64,000 bases of DNA, taken from Neostapfia colusana (Eukaryota > Streptophyta > Magnoliopsida > Poales > Poaceae). Position numbers and translations under genes: made by a program. Below the pieces are notes generated by a model that did no database searches, was not told the DNA's origin, and saw only the letters and a program-made list of their open reading frames with translations. Where the stretch lies: positions 57,883,671 to 57,947,670 of the forward strand of contig JASWHV010000008.1 in assembly GCA_030760725.1 (NCBI GenBank), given 5' to 3'. Position 1 is the stretch's first letter, and each line of letters begins with the position of its first letter. Of this stretch, positions 23,814-33,362 are shown one piece after another.

Positions 23814-26800
23814 TGTAAAGGTCCCAAAATTGTGAATACAAAGAAATTTGAGTTTGTACTAAGATTGGTGTCATGTGTATGAAAAAGGGGGCTGGTTTAA
23901 ACTTTTTCCACATATGGTAACCCATGAGAGATTCTTCTAAAAACCAACTTAGGGTTACTTGCATGTTTGGACCCTAGGTGGATTAAACTCACAGAATTGA
24001 AGTACTCAAGTGCAATGGAAAGGTTTAAAAATCAGAGTTTGAACTAAATGTTCAACTCAAATTTCAAATGAGGGGAGGACACAATGGTAATTCAAACTGT
24101 TGTGTTCAAACTCTTGTTTGCAGCAGCTAACACAAGAATCAAATTGCATATTTGGATTACTTAGGTCCAAATTAGTGGGTAGACAAAGTTTTATTAATTT
24201 TTGAAAAGGTTTGCGGTCCATTTGTCCAAAAAGGATTTTAATATGCAAAGGATTCAAATATACATTTGAATTTGGATGGAATTTGTCCAACTATCCAAAG
24301 GCAGCTCAGTTTTCAACTCCAAACATTTGAATTGGTCACTTGCCAAATTTTGGAGATCTTGTGAGGGATAAGGGGGCACTGACTGGTGGGACCCACTTGG
24401 CATAGAGGCAGTAAAAAACTTGCAGCTAAAGTCAGAGCAAAGTCTCTGTTTTATGTCTTCCCACCCGAGCCGAGCTGCCGCAGCGTGACACCGAGAGGGC
24501 ACCGAGCGACCGCCTCACCGTTTCCTCCTCACGCTGGCGAGCTGCTCGTGCCTGTCTTTACTCCCGGCCGTGCCCCGTGTCGCCACAGCACCGAAGACCC
24601 GGTCCTATCCCTCTCGCACGCTAAAGAACAGAGAAGCCGCCACCGTGGTCGATCGCTCGGGAGCTGTTTCATTTCGCCTGCAAGCCTCGGCAACCCAGCA
24701 AGACAGCACCACGGGATTTCCCACGACCTCCTCGCACCATTCCCAGTCGATCTAAGCCATAGCAACCCGAGAGCTTTGTGTTTTTCACGGCGGCCGGAAA
24801 AAGCTGAGTGGAGGTGCTCTCGTGGACAGCTCAGCAGAGGGCTTTTCACGGCCGAGCAAGAGTGGTTTTGGACGCGCCAAGACTCCACGCTGCTCGACCC
24901 CAAAGCTTGGGCCAAGTGATTGATCGTCGCCGGAGTATTTCATAATTTTCTCTCGGCCGGTGCAAAACCACCCTCAGGTATGAAATCTTCAAATTCCCGA
25001 CTTCTAATTGCTTAGAGCCCACCAAACTGCACCCACCAGAGCTAGACTTGACGACGCCCAAGTCTGCTTCTCAACCCTAGCTTGATAACAGTTGTAACCG
25101 GCGTATTTCACAATTTTCCGATGGCGGCTATGGTGGGGAGGATCGGGCTCACGGTGCAAGCTATGTTAGAGCCATCTCCGGGCTGTTTCACCACCTGGAC
25201 GATCTTCCCTAGCATCCACCGGTGCTGTCGCGCCATTTCATGGAGCTTTTGGCGGCCTAGGTTAGTCGGCAGACGTTGCCGATGGTGTGCCGAGCCACCG
25301 CACCGTCGCCGGTTAGGTTAGAGCCGACGCCGGTTGGGGAAAATGCTTCCATCGTGTTCAGCGCATGATTTTAGGCCCTAGCGGTGAGGGAGAACTCGGG
25401 AGCTGGCCGGACGGCAAAGTTCAGCTCAGTTCCGGCGAGCCCGGCGGCGCGCGGGCGCGGGAGCGAGAGGTAGAAGATGAGGTGGTCGTGCCCGCACGTC
25501 AGCCGCTCAGTGAATAGGGTGGGGGATCTTCTGTTGCACGGGATCGTCTGTGACACTGCAGGGAATAGTCCTGTGGCCCCGTGTGGTCTAGCCGAGGTGG
25601 TGACACGTGTTGGACGGACCCGCTGTCAGAGATTTGAACTTTTCCCGGTTAATTCAAATTCCAGAATTTTCCCCAAACTTTAGAACCTCATAACTTTTGC
25701 TAGGAAGCTCCAAATTTAGTGATTCATGGGTTGGATTCATATTGAATAGCTCTGTCCAAATATACAACTCAATTTGTATGAAACTCATTAATTAATTCTG
25801 GAAATTCTTTAAAACTTTTCAGCAAAAGAATTTTAGAGGGAGTTTGGTTAATCCAAAAATCCTCAAATTTTGCCAGAATATTCTTTAGGATGTTAGTGAA
25901 CTCCTGTAAAAGTTTCAGCTCACTTGTCGTTTATTGGATTAGGGGAATTCAGATTTGAATTTGCTGTGTTCAAATGAGTACAGAAACAATTTCAGAAAAT
26001 TTCCAAAACTTGGAAATTCAGTCCTAAGAAATTCTTAGCTCCAAAAATCCTAGCAAAATTCATGCATACTCCCTGAGCTAGGTTTGAAAGTGCAGTTCAC
26101 TTGAATTTGCATGAAACTGCAAGTTTATTCAGAATTAATTTCCTTTTGCATAAATGCCTAAGGAATTGTTCTAAGTGATCTACTCATTGAAAAATTCTAA
26201 TTTTTGGTCCAGACTACTTTATTGTGACAAGGAACTCACAAGAAAATTCTCAGCTCCATTGGAGCTCTGGATCACCCCTGTTCTGTTTAAACCTTTTAAG
26301 GTGATCAACTTAGAAAAGGGAGAGACACTTAGCACTTAATCATGTTGTTTAGACCCAAACCCTAACCACTAGCACCAGTGTCATTTTAAATTCTTAAACA
26401 GAGTTCCAGTTTTTAAACTTGTTATTAGAACTTGTTAGCAAAAATCTTTACAATTAAATCCATGTGCATATCTAGTAAAAGTTGCCGTACGGCCAGCTCC
26501 CGCGCTCTCCCTCGCCGCCAGGGACTAAATTCGTGCGCTGAACACGATGGCACCATCTTTTCCGGCCGGCGGTGGCCCTAACCTGGCCGGCAACGGTGCA
26601 GCGGCTCGGGATCACTTCGGCTATGTCACCCGGCCAACTTAGCCCGCCAAAACCTCGGTGGAAGGGCTCTTCAGCACCGGGGGATCTGAGGGAAGGTCGA
26701 CCGGGCCATGCAAAGGCTTGGGGAGAGCTCTAACCTAGCTGTCGCCGTGAGCCTGATCCTTCCCGCCATAACCACAGATGGAAAACCGGAAAATGCGCCA

Positions 26801-29542
26801 GCTACAGCCAAAATGAAGCTAGGGTTGCAAAGTGAACTTGGGCACCGTCACATCTAGCTCCTGTGAGTGCAGTTTGATATGCCCTAAGCAAGTATACGTC
26901 GGGAATTTGCAGGTTTCTTACCAGAAGGTGGTTCTGCACCGTTCGGAAGGAAATCTCAAAATTCTCTGCCGATGATCCACGGTTGATCCTGAGCTTCGGG
27001 GGTGAGTTGCCTGGACGTCATGCGCTTCCAGAAATGGCCTAGCTTGGCCGTGACACGCCGCGGTTGGAGCTGTCCACGAGAGCACTTGCTCTCGGTACTA
27101 TGGCGGCCGCCACTGAAATTGGTTTGCCTCGGTTTGTGGAGGCGGAACTCACGTAGAAATGGTGTGGGAATGTTGGAGGAGAGCCCGTGGTGTTGTTTGG
27201 CTGCCCAACCGGAGCTTTGCACGCAAGCTAGGGTGGTGATCGATCGAGCGGACGCCGTCGGCAGCTTTGGCTGTTTCTCGCGCGAGGGGGAAAAGGACAG
27301 CGCCGTTCTTCGGTACCGTGGGATAACAGGGGTACGGCAGTGGGGGCAACGACGTCCAGGCAGCTCTCCAGGGCACGGGAAATCCAGAGGAGGTGGCTGC
27401 CGGCTGCCCCTCAGTGTCACTCGCAGAGGCGTCGGCTGCCCGAGTTACTTCGCGTGGGAGGTAATCAAACAGAGACTGTGTGTACAATTTCCCCCAATGA
27501 CAAGTGGGTCCCACTAGTCAGTGCTCCCCCATCCCTCAAAAGATCTCCAAAAACTTGGCAAGTGATGAATTCAAATGTTTGGAGTCTCAAACTGAGCTAT
27601 ATTTGTATAGTTGGACAAATTCTCCCCAAACTCAAATGTATATTTGAATTGTTTGAACATTTGGATCCTTTTTGGAAAAATGGGTAGCAAACCATTTCAA
27701 ACATTATTGAAACTTTGCCTCCCCACTAATTTGGACCTAAGGAATCCAAATATGCACTTTGATTCTTGTGTTAGCTGCTCCAACCAAGAGTTTGAATACA
27801 ACGGTTTTGAATTACCATTATGTCCTCCCCTTATTTGAATTTTGAGTTGGACATTAGTTCAAATTCTGATTTTCAAACCCTCCCATTGCACTTGAGTACT
27901 TCAACTCAGTGGTCTTAATCCAACTAGGGTCCAAACATGTAAATGACTCTAAGTTTGTTTTAGAACAACCTCTCGTGTGTTATCATATGTGTGGAAAGTT
28001 TGAACCAACACCCTTTTGATGGAGGTTACTTGCTCTTCACAATATATTCACAACAAAACTATGGTGTTGTGTGTGATGAAAAGTTTTTGCAAGTCCCTTT
28101 TCTTGGGCTTTTACACATGACCCGGAAAACCCTGGAGTATAATGTAGAGTAGATTATCAATTGGTTATTACTGCTGATCTCAAGTTAACAAAAATGGATT
28201 AAAAGAGGCATAACTCGAGTAGACCGTTTCCTACTCGTGAACCGGGATTAAGGGGGATCAATCGGAAGAGTTGGGAATTAATCCTCATAGTTGGGAATGG
28301 AGACCGGGCAGTGGATGGAAGGCTCAAGGACGTGGTCCTGTGAACCTAGTCTATGTCTGAGTCGATTAAGGCCCGTTCTCGTGTGTGGCCCATTGGACAA
28401 GTTTGAGTTGTGTACCGGATGCATACTGGCTATATAGGACCTAGGAAACCGATGTAACATGTTAACCTGAGTGTCGAGGCATACCTTACCGTGTGATGCA
28501 GATGCTGAAAGGATAGAGAAGTCGGCTCTACGAGGGTTTGCCGTAGTGAGACTTAATCCCAGTCGGTGGGACCGGTTCGACATTTGGGTGTCGTGTGAAA
28601 GGTTGCCACGTACGACGTCAGTGATGGTTGCTGTGTGCAACATCGAGTACGGGCGTACGTGTCGTGTCAGCCAGGTGTTTTTTATTGCAATCACCGTCGC
28701 TCGCGGAACGGAACGAGCATAGTTCTCTGCGTCGTGACGTAGTAATAAACGGAGAAACATTTAATATGCTTTGTGAGTAATCCTCATAATGGAGATGAGG
28801 AATGATCAACACTTTCACTAAATTTATTTTTTGTGTTGGGCTAGTAGCATCGAGGCAAAGCGTTTCTTGTTTGATTGTGGAGTCTCGACGTTAATGGTGC
28901 AAGGTCTGTACGAATCTACGGTAGCTCACTAAAGTTACTTTCACCTCGGGCAAGTAACATCGAGATGAAGCGTTTCTTGTTTGATTGTGGAGTCTCGATG
29001 TAAATCACGCGAGGGCTATAAAAGTTGCTTAAAACTTGATGTAAGGACTCTCCTGTAGCTCAAGTTCATCTTTTGCGCTAACTTCTATATTCAGCCCTCT
29101 ATTTTCAGCATGTAGAATTTCATGACTAGGGTGACGGTTAAGTGTTGCTGAGCTTCGTGCTCACGGATACTGCATAAGTTGTTTTACAGGTATTAACTGT
29201 ATGCTGATATGTACGGGTGTCCGATGAGACTCGGAACTCTCCGAGTGGTGAACTCATGGCAACCCCTGCTGCTGCTATGGTGATAGTATTGCTAGCGAGA
29301 AGGGTCCGCGGGCTGGACACCTTCTCTGTTGCTTAGCATAGGTATGAGATGTGAGTTATAATAGTCTCTCACTGTAGATTATTTTGAGAAGTATTTGTAA
29401 AATTTACACTTTGTAAGCTTCCGCTTGATTTATGTAATATGATACTTTATTATGTGTGCTGTTGGGTGCCGCATCGCACGACACCACCCAATGCAATTCC
29501 CGAGCGAGCGGCACGGCCCGTGATCGGGACCGAGCCCTCACA
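23814..29542 (+). repeat. 3' LTR of the Tekay-type element (5,729 bp), also carrying an inverted LTR piece
   Basis: 23814-26465 matches the first part of the 5' LTR. 26466-28115 is an inverted, truncated LTR of the related family. 28116-28490 matches 11922-12290 of the 5' LTR. 28500-29542 matches the LTR tail 16462-17503. About 250 bp corresponding to 11666-11921 is missing where the inverted piece sits. Confidence 0.8.
26466..28115 (-). mobile_element. Truncated inverted LTR inside the 3' LTR
   Basis: It corresponds to 14866-16458 of the inverted LTR in the 5' LTR and ends with the same TGGGCTTTTACA. The middle (about 27100-27480) differs from the 5' counterpart, so it is a separate copy, not a duplicate made at integration. 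Its inner end at about 26466 joins unrelated sequence (AGTAAAAGTTGCCGTACGG). Confidence 0.65.
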
Positions 29543-30428
29543 GTAGGTTGCCATTTCTTCATGGCAGCCACCGATGGAGCCACAGGTGTTGGCTGAGCCA
29601 CAGATGCCTTCTTCAGCGGCACAGGTAAGCAACACTTCTTGAAATCAGTAAAATTAGATTACTATAGCAAACTGAGCTAAAATTAGTCAAACATAGCCAA
29701 ACATTTAGAAACTTAGCTATATCTAGGATAATTTAGTAAAACATAGACAAACTTAGCCAGACTTGCTCAATTCTACCTGTCATAAGCAAAGTTAGTGAAA
29801 CATACACTTTTGACACTAAAACTTGTCTAACAACACTTGTACATCACATGGATCGGCGGCGGAGGCTCACACTCCATCGCCGCAGCTACCGGCACTTGGA
29901 GCACGACACGAGGACAATATTTCAGGCTCCGGAGGTAGGATAAGTGGGAGTGTGTAACGTCGTGACTTTTATATTTGAAACTATTGTAATGTGAATGTCT
30001 GTGATGTTATATGTTTATTTTTGTATCTGCCGTGAGTTGGCCATCGTGCCAGGTTAGCATTTTTCTATTTTTTTAAATTACATTCCTTATTTACGACGGC
30101 CTGAAGTTGACCGTCATAAATAAGCTTATGTTATTTATGACGTCCAGCTCCAGGCCGTCCTAAAATAAGCCTATGTTATTTACGACGATCTGTTTCTGTC
30201 TGCCGTAAATAACCTACCTGAGGGTACCAGCTAGCACCCTCTCAGTAAGTTACCACGATCTATTTATGTCGTTGTAAATAACGTATTTACGACGGCGGCC
30301 GTCGTAAATAAACTTATTTGTGATCGGTCGTAAATAAGAAATAACCATCATAAATAAGTTAATTATGACAGTTATTGGCTTAATTACGACGGTTTAGGCT
30401 GTTATTAATGTGACAGTTTGTTGTAGTG
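29543..30428 (+). mobile_element. Right end of a CACTA (En/Spm-like) transposon
   Basis: The terminus at 30417-30428 reads TTTGTTGTAGTG; its reverse complement begins CACTACAACAAACTGTCACA. Inside it (30070-30400) many subterminal motifs occur in both orientations, mostly TTATTTACGACGG and its complement, as expected for transposase-binding repeats. The Tekay-type element appears to have inserted in it. The left terminus was not found in the window. Confidence 0.7.
29548..29623 (+). pseudogene. Possible exon remnant of the CACTA transposase region
   Basis: Next to the Tekay target site one plus-strand frame is open and Pro/Gln-rich (SSWQPPMEPQVLAEPQMPSS), ending at a good splice donor CACAG|GTAAGC. 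The upstream side (9117-9145) has a stop in the matching frame, so continuity is not shown. The minus strand is open too. Treat as tentative. Confidence 0.2.
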
Positions 30429-30709
30429 ATGATAATTAGTATATAATAATTAGTATCATGTGAAAACATCAATTTATATGGTCCAATCCATCCATCTTTC
30501 ATCTAACCTACCAAACAAAAAACTAGATCATCCAATTCATCCAACCAAACATCAACTTGGATGATTCAATACAAAAAATATAGATGGTTCTATCCAATCC
30601 AAGTTTGACGTCAAACCAAACACACCCTCGGCAGCTCACACAGGTTCAATCCTAGGGTCACTGTCACGTGTCTCACCGAGGGAAATTACCTAGTCTTCTT
30701 CTTCTTCTT

Positions 30710-30784
<75 letters not shown>

Positions 30785-31200
30785 AATCCAGATAGCAGAA
30801 CCAAAAAACTATGGCTACTCAGGCTATTTGCACCTTTTTTTCTTTCATAAAAATTGAGTAGCAGAACTGCTCTTTCATTTAAGGAGGGAGGAATTACAAT
30901 GTTCAAAAGATGTTGCAATATGAAAATTACCTCAATTAGATTACAACCTAAGCGCCAGGAATCCCTTTATTCAATCTCTCATTTTGTCAACTGAACGGCC
31001 GTCTAGTTTTTGAACGCCATTAGTCTCAACTTGATCTCTTCCTTGATCATATAGAAGACTTATTCGGATTGAGCCACTTGGAGCTGATTTTTTTCCATTC
31101 CTCTATTTTTATATGTTACATGCCATATACATTAAAATAGTTGTCTTGTCCAGCTTTTCTTTTACACTTAAGCTGATTATGGTATCACTCACCACTTTTA
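30429..31200. other. Intergenic stretch with compound microsatellite
   Basis: A (CTT)n tract from 30695 passes into a (TTA)n tract ending at 30780. The poly-Leu/poly-Ile frame across it is an artefact. The sequence just left of it (30440-30630) ends in ACCAAACACACCCTC, which recalls MITE termini, but no matching left end was found. Nothing else was recognised. Confidence 0.6.
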
Positions 31201-31460
31201 GAAATATTTTTCCTGCGGGATATCATTGTAAATTTGTTATCGCCTCCGGCCATTAACTTTAACCCATACTTTTTGAATATGGGCAATGGAGACACAAGTG
31301 GTTGATTGTTTCTTGCGCCTGATCGCACAAGAAACAGCTTGGATTACATTGCCAATTTTGCTTCATTCGAACCACCTCATCCTGACTGAGCTGCCTACGC
31401 TCGTGTACTACTTCCAGGATTTCTATTAATTTCTTGGCCGCCATCATAAGTAGCTTGTTC
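31201..31460 (-). pseudogene. LINE (non-LTR retrotransposon) fragment: zf-RVT domain
   Basis: The minus-strand frame 31447-31259 contains QNWQCNPSCFLCDQAQETIN followed by HLCLHCPYSK. This is the C-x2-C...H-x4-C zinc-binding segment found after the reverse transcriptase in plant L1-type LINEs. No RT or endonuclease was found next to it, so it is a short relic. Confidence 0.7.
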
Positions 31461-32663
31461 GCCCCAATTTTTCTTCCTGCTCACTGTCTTAACTTCTTCG
31501 CGGCGCGCTACAGCTTGATGTGCATATTTAGGAAGGCATTATACACCCCTGTCGGTTGGTTCCAAATTTACCTCATTGTATCCTGGTAGCTTGGTCCAGA
31601 ATCGTACAAATCTTGTGGAGTTTCTTGGGCCCATCTGCTGTGGTGAAGGTAGGCGTAACGGACCCGGAGACTATGCAGATTCTTGCTCGCAACGAAGAAG
31701 GGATGTGGCTTTGACCAGTGACCCGATTCTTCAGAGCTTTCAGCTCGCTTGTGGTAACACCAATGCGATCGGGAGCATTAAGGACGACGGGACGTGTCCC
31801 TCTATATCATATCGCCAAAGTGATCAAGGCGAGGACGACACGTTTTCGATCAGTTGGTTTTGATTACGAAAAAAGGGCATCCAATGCGGATGCTCACAAC
31901 CTAGAGGATCCTTTTGGTTTAGTACCAACTAGATTCTCTATTAAAAATTAGAAATCTAAACTAAAGCGGTTTCGATTAAAATCATATTTTATGGAATCTA
32001 CAGGTTTTTCTAGTGTAAAGAAAAATTTGTTAGGACTCCAGATTTTCTAAATTTCTCTTTCAACCTTTTCCAGAAATTACCCACCATAGCACTTATTGCA
32101 CAACACAAAATGTTATTTTCTTTATATAACATATTTATTACATAATACATATTTGATAGTTATTTACAGTCAAATAGATTTCACATTTTCGCAGCTCCTC
32201 ACAACTTATAACTAAAATCAGATTTCCAGTAATACAAAGCTAAACCAAAGACACACAAAACACACTTAGTCTCTTCTACAGTCTCATCTACTTAACTGTC
32301 GCTATCGCTACGATTTCAATGCGCGATGCGCTCTACGGACCGAGTTATGGTCTTTTACCTTCTGCTGCTGTAAGGACTGGATTTTAATTTCGGCGCCGTA
32401 CGTGCTCGTACATGCAATAACTGCTATGGACCGATCTTCAGAAAGGAAAAGAGGCCGTGCACTTGGTCGTCACTCTGCTACAAGGACAAAGTTTTGGAGA
32501 TGCCTGATTCTTTTCACAAGAGCACGATGAATTTATATCCCTACGAGTTTCGATATTATATGTCTAATGTCCCTGTGCTCGTGGTTTTGCAATTGTGTGC
32601 AAATGCCATCCTTGGCATTGCCACTCACTGATTCTGATAACAGTGTAAGAAGACGGAGACGAC

Positions 32664-32695
<32 letters not shown>

Positions 32696-32794
32696 CTTTA
32701 CTCTTTTACGGTAAAAGTTCGACAGCAAAACACGCGACTGCTTGCCACACAGAGTGCAAGGAGAGAAGTTATACAACATTTCTGTAACATGTTA
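31461..32794. other. Unassigned intergenic DNA with a 30-nt poly-G run
   Basis: No domain-bearing ORF was seen. A homopolymer of 30 G occupies 32666-32695 after GACCC. The Gly- and Pro-rich translations across it are artefacts. Confidence 0.6.
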
Positions 32795-32890
32795 CTCTCT
32801 CCTTCTGAAATAAATGATGTTTAATAAAAAATCTAGTTTATTTTAAACTAAATTAACCGTAATAAATATTATTTATTTTATAACAGAGAA
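32795..32890. mobile_element. Stowaway-like MITE downstream of the NEET gene
   Basis: About 96 bp, flanked by TA (32793-32794 and 32891-32892). It starts CTCTCTCCTTCTGAAATAAA and ends TTTATTTTATAACAGAGAA, imperfect inverted ends of the Stowaway type (CTCCCTCCGTT...). It is AT-rich and non-coding. Confidence 0.6.
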
Positions 32891-33104
32891 TATCAGAAAT
32901 GATGCTTGCTGCTTCGTCAAGCTCGGTGTAAATGGCATCATAGCACAACATATTCACTGCACATAAGAGTGAGTATCGAGGTACTACCCGCAGTTGATCA
33001 TAAATACATATACCGTCAGACCTTGGAGTTATCTGTTTTTATGATACAAAAATTAGGCATCTCCTTTTACGAGTTCATCCTTTTGAAGGATCCAAGGATG
33101 GTTG

Positions 33105-33110
33105 TTTATT
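33105..33110 (-). terminator. Candidate poly(A) signal of the NEET gene
   Basis: Minus-strand AATAAA lies about 153 nt beyond the stop codon at 33263. This would give a 3' UTR of roughly 170-200 nt. Inferred from motif and distance only. Confidence 0.4.
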
Positions 33111-33262
33111 TCTCACAGCACCAAATATATCCATTTTTTTTCTTCCACACTGCACAGGCCTGAAGCTGGTAGCGTGGCATGGTTCTCACGATTGACCAAA
33201 AAAATTATGACATACGTATGGTGCTCAACTCAGCATAAATCTAGGACAAAAAGAAACTCGGA

Positions 33263-33362
33263 CTACTTCTTAACAAGCAGGGGCCCCACGTTATCGCCAG
33301 TAGCTTTGTTGTGCTTCACATGGCCTCCATCACAAAGTGGGAATGTGCCTGATCTCCAACAT
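33263..33362 (-). CDS. NEET: NEET exon 2 (cluster-binding half and stop)
   Basis: Minus strand, 100 nt. The first base A completes the arginine codon CG|A left open by exon 1. It then encodes CWRSGTFPLCDGGHVKHNKA, followed by TGDNVGPLLVKK and TAG (33265-33263). The acceptor is a T-rich tract ending GTGAGAAG at 33363. It carries the second and third cysteines and the histidine ligand. It is too short to appear as a conspicuous ORF. Confidence 0.9.

Larger units (their letters stand above)
9146..29542 (+). mobile_element. Ty3/gypsy chromovirus, Tekay/Del type, with very long rearranged LTRs
   Basis: Both LTRs begin TGTAAAGGTCCC (9146 and 23814) and end CCCTCACA (17503 and 29542). A primer binding site TGGTATCAAAGCC follows the 5' LTR and a purine tract precedes the 3' LTR. 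The flanking 5-mers are GCAGG (9141-9145) and GTAGG (29543-29547), a target duplication with one difference. Internal order is gag, CCHC, protease, RT, RNase H, integrase, chromodomain, which places it among chromoviruses. The coding region has at least one internal stop and several frameshifts. Confidence 0.85.

Noticed and set aside
30668..30850. Leu/Ile-rich membrane peptide
   Set aside because: It is the translation of (CTT)n and (TTA)n microsatellites.
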